From Naganishia liquefaciens (lineage: Eukaryota > Basidiomycota > Tremellomycetes > Filobasidiales > Filobasidiaceae), in the NCBI GenBank assembly GCA_013423385.1, contig BLZA01000010.1:434001-498000 (forward strand): a stretch of 64,000 nt of DNA, given 5' to 3'. Each line of letters begins with the position of its first letter. Within the stretch, counting starts at the first letter, position 1. Positions 49,103 through 59,138 of the stretch are shown here, piece by piece. Both the position numbers and the translations under genes were made by a program. The notes beneath the pieces were generated by a model. That model was not told the origin of the DNA. It did not search any database and saw nothing but the letters and a program-made list of their open reading frames with translations.

Positions 49103-50048
49103 ATGGCTCCAGCAGATAGTCACAGGGGTCGTGGTGGAAGGGGAGGGCGCGGTGGGGGACGAGGACGGGGCGGGGGAAGGGGAAGGGGCGGGTTCAAGGT
49201 TGGACCGTCCCATGCACCGAGCAACGCATACCTCGGCAAAGGTATGTCTCCCCGCGGTTATTCCTGTACGTTACTCGAGCCTTTTTGGGGTGGATACCAT
49301 CTCAGCCAAGAAGATCAAACAAGATCTCATCGATCGCGCACGAATCAAGAAATCGTTTGCGCGCACGTTGAAGAAGGAAGGGCTCTCGTCCGAACGGTTG
49401 GGCAGCGCCGGAAACGCAACAGCCTTGGGCGTGCGCAGTGGCGGATACGGAACAAACGACAAGACGACCTCGGATTCGGAGGAAGAGGGGGATGGTGATG
49501 GTGATTTGCTCGAGTCTGGGACGGATGACGACGAGAAAGATGACTTTGAGGAGGATACCGAGCTCGCGGCGCATCGGAGACGAATCAAGGGCAAGGGCAA
49601 AGAGGAACCTCAAGCCACGGAAAGACCGTTATCGGGCCGCACAACAACAAACGACGGATCCCCGAATCGGAAATCAAGCACGAGGAACGACCCTCCTCGC
49701 GCCACCATCACCACCACCGGCCCATCCCGTCCATCGAATTCACCCAACGACGGCCCATCACTCCGAGACCTCAAGCGACAAGCATACCTCGGCCTACCGA
49801 GCTCTACCGCCGCCACCCGTGCCGTGCATCCTTCGCGCACGCGCAGACAGGCGTTGAAACCGCCCCAACCTCCATCCACGGCCGCTGCCGATGTCGATTC
49901 CGATGCGAAGAAGACGAGGTCGGGTTCGCGAACGGCGCCGACAGCGGCGACAGTCATTGTGGGAAGGGGCGAGCGACGACGGGATGGACGGCCGAATCTG
50001 AATGCACGGATCGGGGTGATGTTGGAGCAGATCAAGAGGGGCAAGTGA
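49103..50048 (+). CDS. RGG-rich protein, probable rRNA-processing factor
   Basis: Two exons: 49103 to about 49240, and 49304-50048. Exon 1 encodes MAPADSHRGRGGRGGRGGGR and further RGG repeats, then FKVGPSHAPSNAYLGK. Exon 2 continues AKKIKQDLIDRARIKKSFAR, TLKKEG, a Ser/Asp/Glu-rich acidic stretch, then a basic Pro-rich tail ending IGVMLEQIKRGK. The short basic core (KKIKQDLIDRARIKKSFARTLKKE) resembles Fyv7/CCDC59-type rRNA-processing proteins, which act in early small-subunit assembly. The RGG box suggests RNA binding and arginine methylation in the nucleolus. The core is short, so the family call is tentative. Divergent from eIF1. Confidence 0.6.
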
Positions 50049-50600
50049 GCCGTTCCGTCGCGGTTGCTTGGCGGCGTGTGGAGGAAGGGAGGGGAAGGGA
50101 AGAAGCTTTGTTTTCCGTTGTATTAGGGTTCTTAATCCCTGATGGTCCCATGGAATGGAATCATGCAGCGTGCAATCTACTTTTCTTGCGCATTGGCCAT
50201 TTCTGGCTCTTGAGATTCTCGCCATTGCCATGTATCCCCCTTGGCCAAGAACGATATAGGCATTATAGGCCTACATTGGTCTCCGTGTTGCGAGTGATCT
50301 TTCCCGGTACACGAAACCCTGTCTATCTACTGTGTCGTCCGCTGGAAAGCTCAGAAATGATTACGGACAGTGTGCCTCCGTTCTCATCCGATGAGGTTGT
50401 CAAGACAAAGGTGGCGGAACTCGGCCGCTTGTGCTCTGATCTACCCTGCGGTAAAATTTCGGGTCGCGGTCAACGGTAGTCTTTGAAGAGGAACTTGACG
50501 CTGCTCATTGCTCATTCGGGCGCTCAGAGTGATTCCCCCGGTCGTTGGGAGACTCTGCGGTGTATGCCGTCTTGAAAGCGATGCTGTCTGCCGTGCTCGC
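50049..50600. other. Intergenic, convergent 3' ends
   Basis: Between the RGG-rich gene (+) and the membrane-protein gene (-). No coding sequence recognised. Confidence 0.45.
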
Positions 50601-51611
50601 TCACACTGCACAGTCATTTGCCAAACTCTGATTTCGCTTCTTCTCGCTTCCCTTTCGTTTCCCCTCGACACCCGAATATACCAGTCTTCCCGTCATCCGA
50701 TCCTCAAAAGCCTGCACATCCCGGATCCCGAGCTCTTCCGCGATGGACGAGGCTTCTTCCGGATGGCAACGGAAGTAGATGACCATGAGGTAATGAATCT
50801 CTACCATTTTCGCCACTCTTTCAAACGGATTGAGGATCTGGTTGACGTATGGGGCGATGGCGGAAGTGGCGACCAGTAGAGAAAGGATTTCGCTGGATTG
50901 AGTGGTACGGAGTCAGTTAGGTGGCTAGGGTCGGCTTTTTGAGGATGGATGTACATGATGACGGCAGTGATTAACAACCATTTGACACGTCCCATTCGTC
51001 CGTCTGGCATGCCTGAGGGGCACAAGTTCAGCCTGAGGTTGGACAATCCCTTCCTAGCCACCCATGTCAACTTGCCGGCACGATTCAAACAGCCAAGGAT
51101 TATATACGTTCCAATAGCAGCTGTCAGTATCCCCCCGACGAGCGGCAGCATGCTGGCAACATTGTACGCCAAGGTCCACCGATCTGAAGGACAATCACAG
51201 TGACAGATTGCCGATTTCAAGGGATGTCGCTGCTTTCGCCTGTCGAGGAGCGTCTCGAGAACTTTACCGTGCTCTTTATCGAGGTGTTCGATGCGTATGA
51301 CGGTGTACCGGCGTGTCTTGCGGTAGTCAAAGATTGCTCGAAACTGGCGCTCAAACCGGTATTCGCGTGTCAGAAATCGGTGGAGTGCTTCATGAAACAT
51401 CTGGGATGTCACGACCTCGCACAAAAGCCCTTAGTATAACGCGCTGACAACATGATGCTGAGCCTACCTTTTCCTTTTTCAAGGTCTCGATTACTGTGTC
51501 GATACCCTTTTCCATCTTTGCATTCACGCTCACTGGATGGCGCAGAAAAGCGGTATAGCGTTTGTTTCCGTGACCTAGAAGGTCACCAACGCCGCTGCAA
51601 CATGAAGACAT
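50601..51611 (-). CDS. Putative membrane protein, possibly DUF4112-like
   Basis: Not firmly recognised. The start is probably the ATG at 51611 or a further exon upstream (acceptor-like TTGCAG at about 51598). Exon fragments give GHGNKRYTAFLRHPVSVNAK, then MEKGIDTVIETLKKEK and a donor GTAGGC; a middle fragment EYRFERQFRAIFDYRKTRRY; a hydrophobic fragment RWTLAYNVASMLPLVGGIL, TAAIGTYIILGCLNRAGKL; and a last exon with KMVEIHYLMVIYFRCHPEEA ending RNQSLANDCAV, stop at 50601-50603. PLVGGxLTAxxxxYI followed by a helix resembles the PxxGDxxTAxLxxYI part of DUF4112 proteins, but the second half of that domain is not evident. Exon joins between 50800 and 51400 are uncertain. The plus strand is also open here (51200-51439) without motifs. 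Confidence 0.45.
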
Positions 51612-52240
51612 TTCCGCAAGACGGATTCCAGAGGTGGCGATACCAGCGGGTGTACCACCAACCGAAGGCTATCTGTGCATAGCAAGGGCAGTCCCGTGCT
51701 ATAGGCGACTCGATCTCGAGGTGGATTCGGAGTTAGGTCTCTTCGAACCCTGTTAGGTCTAGCCCCGCGAGAAAACCCGACGTAGGACAAAGGCAGCATC
51801 ACTCTCCAGTATGACCGATCTTGATATGATTGTTTGCAAAAAGTTGAAAGGGTTGATTACCCTACAAAGGGATCTGGCCATGCAAGAATATCGCGACCGA
51901 CTTGATGCAAATGTGCGGCGTTGTAACGAATGCTTCCCGCCGAGCTTACCGGAGTCGGGAAATCCCTCGGTGTGAACTGTATGCCGGGCACGTTGAACGC
52001 ATACGCCTCAGTCAAGCGCAGACCGAAACGATATCCAATGTTGCTTGCGTCTGTCGGTCGAGGTGAAGATGGTCCTTGGGTGAGTCCGTTCCCCACCAAC
52101 GGCGGCGGTTTGGCTTCGCAGCGAGCGGCCGATGACCGAGGCTCGCGCGTTGCGTCGATCGAAACCTCGGCTGGTGATTTCAGCAAAATCCAACGCTCAA
52201 GCATGTCGACCATCGTCCATGCCGCATCATCACGACCACC
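51612..52240. other. Divergent promoter region
   Basis: Between the membrane-protein gene (-) and COQ3 (+). A minus-strand frame (51857-52213, MVDMLERWILLKSP) is open for 118 codons but overlaps another open frame on the plus strand and shows no family motif, so I do not count it as a gene. Confidence 0.4.
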
Positions 52241-53550
52241 ATGTTCCTGCCGCGCTCAACAGGACTCGCTATCTCCGCGCCATCTCGCCTCGTCCGTAGA
52301 CAGCCAGTCCGCGAGCTGAGCTGGTTTTCGGGATGGAGCGCGCCGAAAGCGACGCCTCCCGTGGTTGTCGATGAATCACTGCCAGTCGCACAACAGACAG
52401 CTACAGTTCCTGCTCCAACGACGTCGACCGACACTGTGACTCCGCCATTCCCTGAGCGTCCTGCTCCAGTATCTCCAGCGCAACCATCTGCGTCCTCCCC
52501 GGCTGCCTTTTCTACTGTCAATCAAGCCGAAATCGACCACTTTTCACGCCTGTCCTCGCAATGGTGGAACGAAAAGGGCGAATTCGGCCTCTTGCACAAG
52601 ATGAATCCCACGCGGATGGAGTTTGTACGGCAAAAGATTGAGAATGGGCGTGTAGATGACCGTGGATGGACGTTTGCGACGCGGAATGCGCCGCGTGCGG
52701 TCGGAGCAGAGGGACGATGGCTGGAGGGGATGGACGTGCTGGATGTCGGATGTGGCGGTGGATTGCTTTCCGAGGTGAGCAGTATGAAGCAGTCATGTCC
52801 TGCTCGTGTACTGACAGCCTCGTACAGAGTCTTGCAAGGGTCGGTGGCAACGTTCTCGGAATCGACGCGTCGTCGCACAATATCGCCATTGCAAGTCTTC
52901 ACGCCTCACAAGATCCCTTCCTCCCATTTCATTCGGATTCGCCGCTAACGGCCGGTAAATCGAATTCTGTCAAGACGACGGGATCGCTGCGGTACCGGCA
53001 TACCAGCGCGGAAAGGCTGCGGGAAGAGGGCAAGCAGTACGATGTCGTGTGTTCGATGGAAGTGCTCGAGCATGTCGATTCACCCGGAGAATTCCTCAAG
53101 TGCCTCGCCGACATGGTCAAGGTATGTCTCTCGCTTTCTCGCCCGGCTCCCTTTCCACAAAAGATCACTGATTATCCCCGACTCGGATTTCAGCCCGGCG
53201 GCCATCTCATCCTCTCGACCATCTCACGCACCCCACTCTCCCAGCTCCTCACCATCACCCTCGCCGAACACGTCCTTCGCCTCGTCACGCCCGGCACGCA
53301 TACGCACGCAAAATACATCAAGCCTGCGGAACTGCTTGCGTTTGTACGTGATGAGCTCGGCGGGTCGCGCGTGTGGGAGTCGGACGGGGATGGGCTCGTG
53401 GACGGCGGGAGGGAGGGCGGTGGGGTGGCGGTTGGCGAGGTGAGAGGAATTGTCTATGATCCGTTGGCGGGCAAGTGGAGGCTCTGGAAGGAGGGTGTGC
53501 CGTTTGGGGATCTGTGTAATTACATGTTCCATGTGCGGAAAAAGGCTTAG
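52241..53550 (+). CDS. COQ3: COQ3, ubiquinone biosynthesis O-methyltransferase
   Basis: SAM-dependent O-methyltransferase that makes two methylation steps in ubiquinone synthesis, on the matrix side of the inner mitochondrial membrane. Begins MFLPRSTGLAISAPSRLVRR, a good presequence, then an Ala/Pro/Ser/Thr-rich linker. The core opens with EIDHFSRLSSQWWNEKGEFGLLHKMNP and motif I VLDVGCGGGLLSE, which precedes the first intron. Then come GGNVLGIDASSHNI, YDVVCSMEVLEHVDSPGEF and, after the next intron, PGGHLILSTISRTPLSQLLT, HAKYIKPAELLAF and NYMFHVRKKA with the stop at 53548-53550. Three exons. Insertions (SPLTAGKSNSVK and the Gly-rich DGGREGGGVAVG) lengthen loops. Motif order matches Coq3/UbiG closely. 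Confidence 0.93.
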
Positions 53551-54117
53551 GTGTGGAGGGCAACGTGATCTTTTAATCGATGCGAGATGCTATGCAGATG
53601 CTATAATGCAAGTATACAACCAAAAATGTCCAAATGTGATTCCCTGCTCGGCTCCCATGCCGTGGCACGCTCTATGCCAGTGTCCGTGTCTTGCCGTCCC
53701 TCTGCATCTGCTTCCTACGATGACTGTCGATGGCTGCCGATCGCGGTCCGAACTGCCTGATTAATTTCTGTGCTGCTCGTGAAGGATAGCTTGTCGGTAG
53801 TTGGGCGACTTTCGATGTCGATTGATGGTATTCGATTTCCCTACTTGATCCTTCTCAAGAGGAATGGTGCGTTTCTTTCCCGAGGCTTTGTTGACACAAA
53901 GACATAAAGCAGCGCTGCTTGCGGTTGCGCGGTGCGTGTCGAGGACGTTGAGCGAGCGAATGTAGCCAGTGGACGGCGTTGATTGGTGTGAACGGTCGAG
54001 CACGACGATCGTTGCTTCACCACGCGGCATTTTTGGATGATTCCGAGGGTCGATCCACCGTTTGCTGACGCATGAAGAATGCGCGAAATCCCGAGTCTCG
54101 CCCGCAAACTCCCCGCT
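53551..54117. other. Intergenic, convergent 3' ends
   Basis: Between COQ3 (+) and the small membrane-protein gene (-). A minus frame from 54030 (MPRGEATIVVLDRSH) is open for 89 codons but has no motif. Confidence 0.35.
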
Positions 54118-54399
54118 CTAATCTTCCGACATGAACCGCCTGCGTCCCCCACTCCGCTCATTCATCATCACCACGATCTCATCCCTGCCACTTCTCCTGC
54201 TCGCCTCGCGCGTGTTGTTTCCGGTGGTCCCGACAGCAGGGACAGCCGATTCATTGACAAGTGACGATGAGCCGTCGGTTGGTCGTACGGGGCAAGGGAA
54301 GGCGACGACGAGAACGGAACCGAGAAAGGTGGCTGTAAAAAGCGTCGAGAGGAATTGGCGGTGGTGCGGGTTAAAGTAGGTTTTCAGGAGCGGCGGCAT
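54118..54399 (-). CDS. Small single-helix membrane protein (candidate)
   Basis: 93 codons in one exon, starting MPPLLKTYFNPHHRQFLSTL. A hydrophobic helix (STLFTATFLGSVLVVAFP) follows, then CPVRPTDGSSS and a polar basic tail. Layout resembles small inner-membrane mitochondrial proteins of fungi, with a short N-terminus, one helix near residues 17-34 and a basic tail. I do not recognise the family. The plus strand of the same DNA also encodes a short frame with a hydrophobic helix (54131-54379), so which strand is used is not certain. The minus frame is preferred for its compact start and helix position. Confidence 0.4.
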   Translation of the reverse strand: MPPLLKTYFNPHHRQFLSTLFTATFLGSVLVVAFPCPVRPTDGSSSLVNESAVPAVGTTGNNTREASRRSGRDEIVVMMNERSGGRRRFMSED

Positions 54400-55442
54400 C
54401 GTGATGCAGTCTTTTTTTCGGTAGATGTTTGAATTCGGTCACACCGGATGAGGTGGATGCGGGGCTGGGAATTGAGGTGAAAGGTGTGGTTGTGAGGTGA
54501 TTGCCCTGACCAACCTGCGATCCTGCCACCGAGCGATGACCGACGCGACAATGAATTCTAGCAGAGACGATTGGCTCGAGCGCGCGGACACTTTCACCGC
54601 AATGTCCGTTTCCCCTCCCCGTACACGTGATCCAAAAAGTCGCTCGATCATTTTCCACTCGCCGCTAGCCATCTATATAACGCTTTCCACTGGCTCACCC
54701 GACAGAATCCTATTCATACGATCATGGGCCCGAGCTGCGACTAGTTCTCTGAACAGGTCGCAGCCTCTCGACTGAATGGAAGCGTTGCCCCGGCCCAGCG
54801 CCGGAGGACCAAATCAACGTACAATTCCTGTCGACGGGTAGTTTTACGGCTTTCCCCTCGATCAACCCCCTCGACTTAGGTACCACCTACACCGCGTCTC
54901 TCCCCATACGTCGCGCCCAGCATGCCGGACGCGAGGGTCTGTCACTTCTTCGGTGTAAAAGCCTTGAGGAAGGGGCAGGCCGTCGTGTCGCACGGCGGTT
55001 GGGATGCGGCGGGGAGGGCAGGGTCGAGCTTTGGGTTTCCGTTATTTCATATCCTTGCCTAGTCGTCCCTTTTTTGCGGATGAGGTCTCTATGAGTCCAT
55101 GACGGTTTGGGAGAAACCAACGGAGTGACACTTGTAGATATGACGAAATGTTATCGGATCAGCTTTCTGCGCATTTCTTTTTGATCATTGGATATGACGT
55201 CAACGTGCAATGTCGATCAGTCGCAATTGCAATGACTCGTGGCAATTCTCAAGTCAACAGACAAGCAGGAGTTTCAGCAGGAATATCGATCCTGCCCCTT
55301 GCGGACGGCGGGAATATCATTTCAGACATGCAATGAATATACATACGTATATGGGTAAAGAATCGATACAGTAGGCCTTCCACCAAGCATAACCAGTTCC
55401 GCGACACGCATCCTCGTGACTTCACCGGCCCCGCACACGCAC
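54400..55442. other. Intergenic, no gene seen
   Basis: About 1 kb upstream of the small membrane gene (-) and downstream of SPT2 (-). Short frames only. TATATAA-like sequence near 54674 could be a promoter element. Confidence 0.4.
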
Positions 55443-57303
55443 TCATCGTGCCCGTTCCTTCCGTCTCCGCTTCTCCTCGGCGCGCCGCCGCTCCTCGGCT
55501 TCCTCACGCCGATCATCCTCGCGCGCCTGCCGCGCCGCACGAGCTTCCTCTTTCCGGATCGTCGCCGCGTCGGCTTCCATGTCATCTTCCGAATCCGAAT
55601 GACGGTCGCGCGAGAGGTAACTAGGTCGTGCAAAAAAAGTTAGACGAGAAGCGCAGAAAAGGATGAGAGGAAACGGTGGTGGCACAACTTACAATTCTCG
55701 ATCTTTACGACCAAACATTTTATAAATGTCCAATCCTGCAGCCGCCAAAACACTTCCGCCCATTGGCGGTCGTCGTCGTCCACTGGTTTCCTCCTCTCGG
55801 CGCCGCGACGCCGCGCCAATCGTGCTCGCCTGCTTCTTCTTCTTTTTCCGTCGCACATCCACATCATCGAGATCATCGGAATCAAAGTCTTGCGCACCGC
55901 CGTTCGAATCGTCACTGGCGTCTGAAGGCGTGACGGAGCGCCGCCGACGTTTACTCGGGACCGATGAAGAGCCCGGGGACTTGTTGGACGTCGATCTGTT
56001 GTGGCCGTTTGTGCGGTGATCGCCGCGCATCGAAGAACGATGGTCGTCGGCAATGAGACCCATCTTGTTAATCACCAGTGACGCATCGCCGGGCGTCCGT
56101 GTTTCTGCTGCACGCTTCTTCCCGGCCGATGATGACGGCCCATCAAAGAAATCCCGCTCGTCGTCCATCGTGCGCTCCGCCTTGAGCTCCCGCTGTACCT
56201 GCTCGATCGACCGTCGATCCTTGCCCGCATTCCCGCTCGCCAACGCGCGCGCATCCTGCTGTACTCGATCCAGCGGCTTGATGCCGCTCGACTTGTTCGT
56301 GACCTGATGCGCGATCGATGAATGCGCCTTGTACGTCGGTCCCGTTCGATTCGCCGTCGCGCGCGCATCGACATCGCGTTCTCGTTGTCGCGGATCGATT
56401 GGGGAGGAACGCCGATCGACAACAGCAGCAGGGCGAATGTGTTCGGGAATTTTGGCGTTCAGACCTCGTCCGGCGGTTGCCGCTGCCAATACCCGAGCCA
56501 CGCGATCCGCCTCGCTCATTTTTTTCCGTCCGCTCGCCGGGCCCGAGATGTTGGGCGCCGCCACGCCGAATTCCCGGTCTTCCCGCAATTTACGTCTCTC
56601 CTCGCGCGTAAGGACGGGTGCTTTGGTGCCGGACGTTGTCTGAGATGAGGTGGATGCGCGGGATGGCGTCGTCTTTGTGGTGGAGGTAGGCTTTGTCTTG
56701 CCGCTCGAGGATGATGTCGATTTCTTTGGAGTCTACGCTCAATGTTAGATCTTGTTCTAACAAGACAGCCACACGCAAGCCACACGCAAGGCTCCAAAGA
56801 ACGAACCTTGGCAAGCAGTGATGGCTTATTCATTGCACGTTCCCGCTCGAGTTTTTCCTTCGCAAGCGCCGCCTTGCGAGCCTTTTCCGCGTCATCTTGT
56901 TCCTTGCGCCGAGCGGCAGCCCGTTGCAAGCGTGCGCGTTCCTCTTCGGCTTGTTCACGCTGTAAAGAAGCAGGGGTAAGTGTTGGCATGCGTGGTATAC
57001 AAAGGGAGGAGCCGCAACTTGTTACGGAGGAAAGCCATGACATTCCGGACCTGGTTTCCTCGTGAACGCACCTTGATTCGCTCGGCCCTTTCCCTCTCTT
57101 CTCGCTCGGCTTCCAGCTTTGCCGCCTTTTCCCTCACGGCCTTTTGACGCTCTGCCTCTTTTTTCTTTTGCTCAAGTAACTCTTGAAACTAGGGCAACGG
57201 TACCAAAGCAGGGTTATCGGTGTACCAGAGGCAGCGAGATGACGAAGGGATCCAGGTGAGCGTCGGAATATAAAGTTGATGCAGCTAATCTTACGGAACT
57301 CAT
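55443..57303 (-). CDS. SPT2: SPT2 chromatin protein
   Basis: Histone H3-H4 binding protein that works at transcribed chromatin. Coding starts with a 9-base exon (57295-57303, MSS), spliced to 57188 and on: FQELLEQKKKEAERQKAVRE, KAAKLEAEREERERAERIKV, then EQAEEERARLQRAAARRKEQ. Later exons have a Ser/Thr-rich stretch (TPKKSTSSSSGK), LTREERRKLREDREFGVAAPN and a long disordered region with DFDSDDLDDVD. The C-terminal SPT2 domain spans the final intron: LDIYKMFGRKDREL, then YLSRDRHSDSEDDMEADAAT and KEEARAARQAREDDRREEAE, ending RRKERAR, stop at 55443-55445. The MF-G--------SDSEDDMEA-...EE-RAA arrangement is the family signature. Highly charged coiled-coil-like N-terminus. Head-to-head with the amidotransferase gene. 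Confidence 0.88.
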
Positions 57304-57608
57304 ATTGTCATGGTCTTGGGCTTTGATTTCGCGTGTATCCAAGGTCACTGGAGCAACCCGACCACGTCTGGCCCCATGTCCCCCCGTGTGCAGCTTCATC
57401 ACCCTCCCCCGCTTCCCCGGCAAGACATTCTCGATCGCTCCCCATCTCCCGCGGGCGCACCATCCCGGCGGCCGAGCGAATCGGGGATTGCCGTCCACAC
57501 ATCGGGCGAGTGGATATCTCCATATGCTGCAGCGTCCAGGAGACGGCGCACGTCGTTGGGTTGCAACTCGGGTAGCCTCACATTGTACATTCGAACGGGA
57601 TAAGCAAC
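57304..57608. other. Divergent promoter region
   Basis: About 300 bases between SPT2 (-) and the amidotransferase (+) starts. It should carry both promoters; no clear site recognised. Confidence 0.45.
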
Positions 57609-58856
57609 ATGACACAGACGACAGAGAAACGGACAATCAGGGTTGCACTACTTGTCAACGATACCCCTGTAAGTTCCGCCATTGTCCACCTGAACGCCGC
57701 ACCACGCACAGGCTAAAGAACGTACCTTGCGCGTCAGGTCCCCGCCGTTGTTGCCCAACACGGAGACTACCACCAGATCTACACTGCCCATCTGCGCGAT
57801 AGCCTTGCCAGCTATCCAGACGAGGCGCTCAGGAATAGCGTGGGTGAATTGGTCGTTGATGGGTTTGACGTCGTGCGTGGGGAGTATCCGAGGGAGAGGA
57901 CGTTGACAGGGGAGGAAGGGTGGGCTTATGATGCGGTGATGATGACGGGGAGTGGTGAGTGTCGAGTGTCGAGAAATGGTCACAGAGATGGGCCGCCTTG
58001 GAACCTGTCTGATACCTGCTCATTCCAGCGTCATCGGCTCACGAACCCCTCCCCTGGATCCTCCGCCTCATCGACTTTATCCGCGATCTCGTCACAGACG
58101 ACTGTAAAAGCCGCATCAAAGTCATCGGTATCTGTTTCGGCATGCAGGTGCGTCTTACCTCCTTGTAGTTCCTTGTGCAGCTCTAAAGGAAGGGTCGGAC
58201 CGGGTAGATACTCGCCCTGGCGCTCGGCTCACAGGTCAAGCCGAACCCGGCTGGATGGGAACTCGGCGTGTATGATGTTCAGTTGACGGATTGTGGGCGG
58301 GATTTACTGGAGCGGATTACCAAGGATGAGACGAGGAAAGCTGGGCTGGTGGTGGAAGGGGAAAAGGTTGCAGACGTCGATGCTAAAGAGTTGGTCAAGG
58401 GGGAAGAGGTGCTGGTGAGCTGCATTAGTCGAGATGATTGGATCAAGACTGATAATATACGGTTGCAGAGCATTCAACAAGTGGTCCGTCGAGAGCGCTT
58501 GCTGTTCACTAACGTTTGCGCTTACGACCTTGACCTTGCAGCACCGGGACCACGTTACTTCCCTTCCGCGCGACACCCTCCTCATCGGCTCAACACCCAA
58601 ATGCCCCATCCAAGGCTTCATCCGATACCGCTCTCCGTCTTCCAAAGACATCCACATTCTCGCGCTGCAAGGTCACCCAGAGTTCGTGCCCGATATCGTC
58701 GAGAAGATTATCGATGTGCGTGCGGAGAAGGGGGTGTTGGATGAGCCGACGACGGTGGAGGCGAGAAGGAGGGCGAGAGGAGAGATGCGCGGGAGGGCGG
58801 GGTTGGAGGGCCGGGGGATTGTCGGCTGGGCGGTGATGCAGGTTCTATTAAAATGA
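57609..58856 (+). CDS. Class I glutamine amidotransferase-like protein
   Basis: Stand-alone GATase of the GMP-synthase-like group (yeast YLR126C type); substrate unknown. Exon 1 encodes MTQTTEKRTIRVALLVNDTP. Exon 2 starts VPAVVAQHGDYHQIYTAHLR and reaches AYDAVMMTGS. Exon 3 continues SSAHEPLPWILRLIDFIRDLVTDD and holds the nucleophile elbow IKVIGICFGMQ, split by an intron just after it. Exon 4 starts ILALALGSQVKPNPAGWELG. The last exons give HVTSLPRDTLLIGSTPKCPI, QGFIRYRS and the catalytic-triad His and Glu in ALQGHPEF, ending MQVLLK, stop at 58854-58856. The C-terminal stretch DEPTTVEARRRARGEM is an extension with many charges. Head-to-head with SPT2. Confidence 0.85.
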
Positions 58857-59138
58857 TAACGCGCATAGTACAAAGGCGCCTCAGCCAGCCAGATACGAGG
58901 GTTGGGAATACCAACGGGTAATCATTCGCTCGACAGTTGTACCCATATACCGTTGATTCGTCACTGAATGCCTCGCAGGTATCGTCTGTACCGGTGTTAT
59001 AGCGAACACCCGTAGCGGCCGTCCTCACGCAACTTGGAGGATGAGAGCTCCTTTGGTGTCAACTCAGTCGCGCTAAAACCGGTTTGCAGTGTGATCGCCC
59101 CTATCCATAAAAGAAGCATAACACCGCTCCTGCTATCA

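Noticed and set aside
49120-49200. GC-rich GGGGRG repeat as a structural or regulatory DNA element
   Set aside because: It is explained by codons for RGG repeats in the gene starting at 49103.
51857-52213. 118-codon minus-strand frame starting MVDMLERWILLKSP
   Set aside because: It shares the DNA with a plus-strand frame of similar length and has no family motif or splice support; likely chance in the COQ3 promoter.
53761-54030. 89-codon minus-strand frame starting MPRGEATIVVLDRSH
   Set aside because: No motif, no helix and no splice link to the neighbouring small gene; not enough to call.
59034-59138. Upstream extension of the unknown acidic protein
   Set aside because: The frame begins with TTG, not ATG; the first real ATG is 59139.
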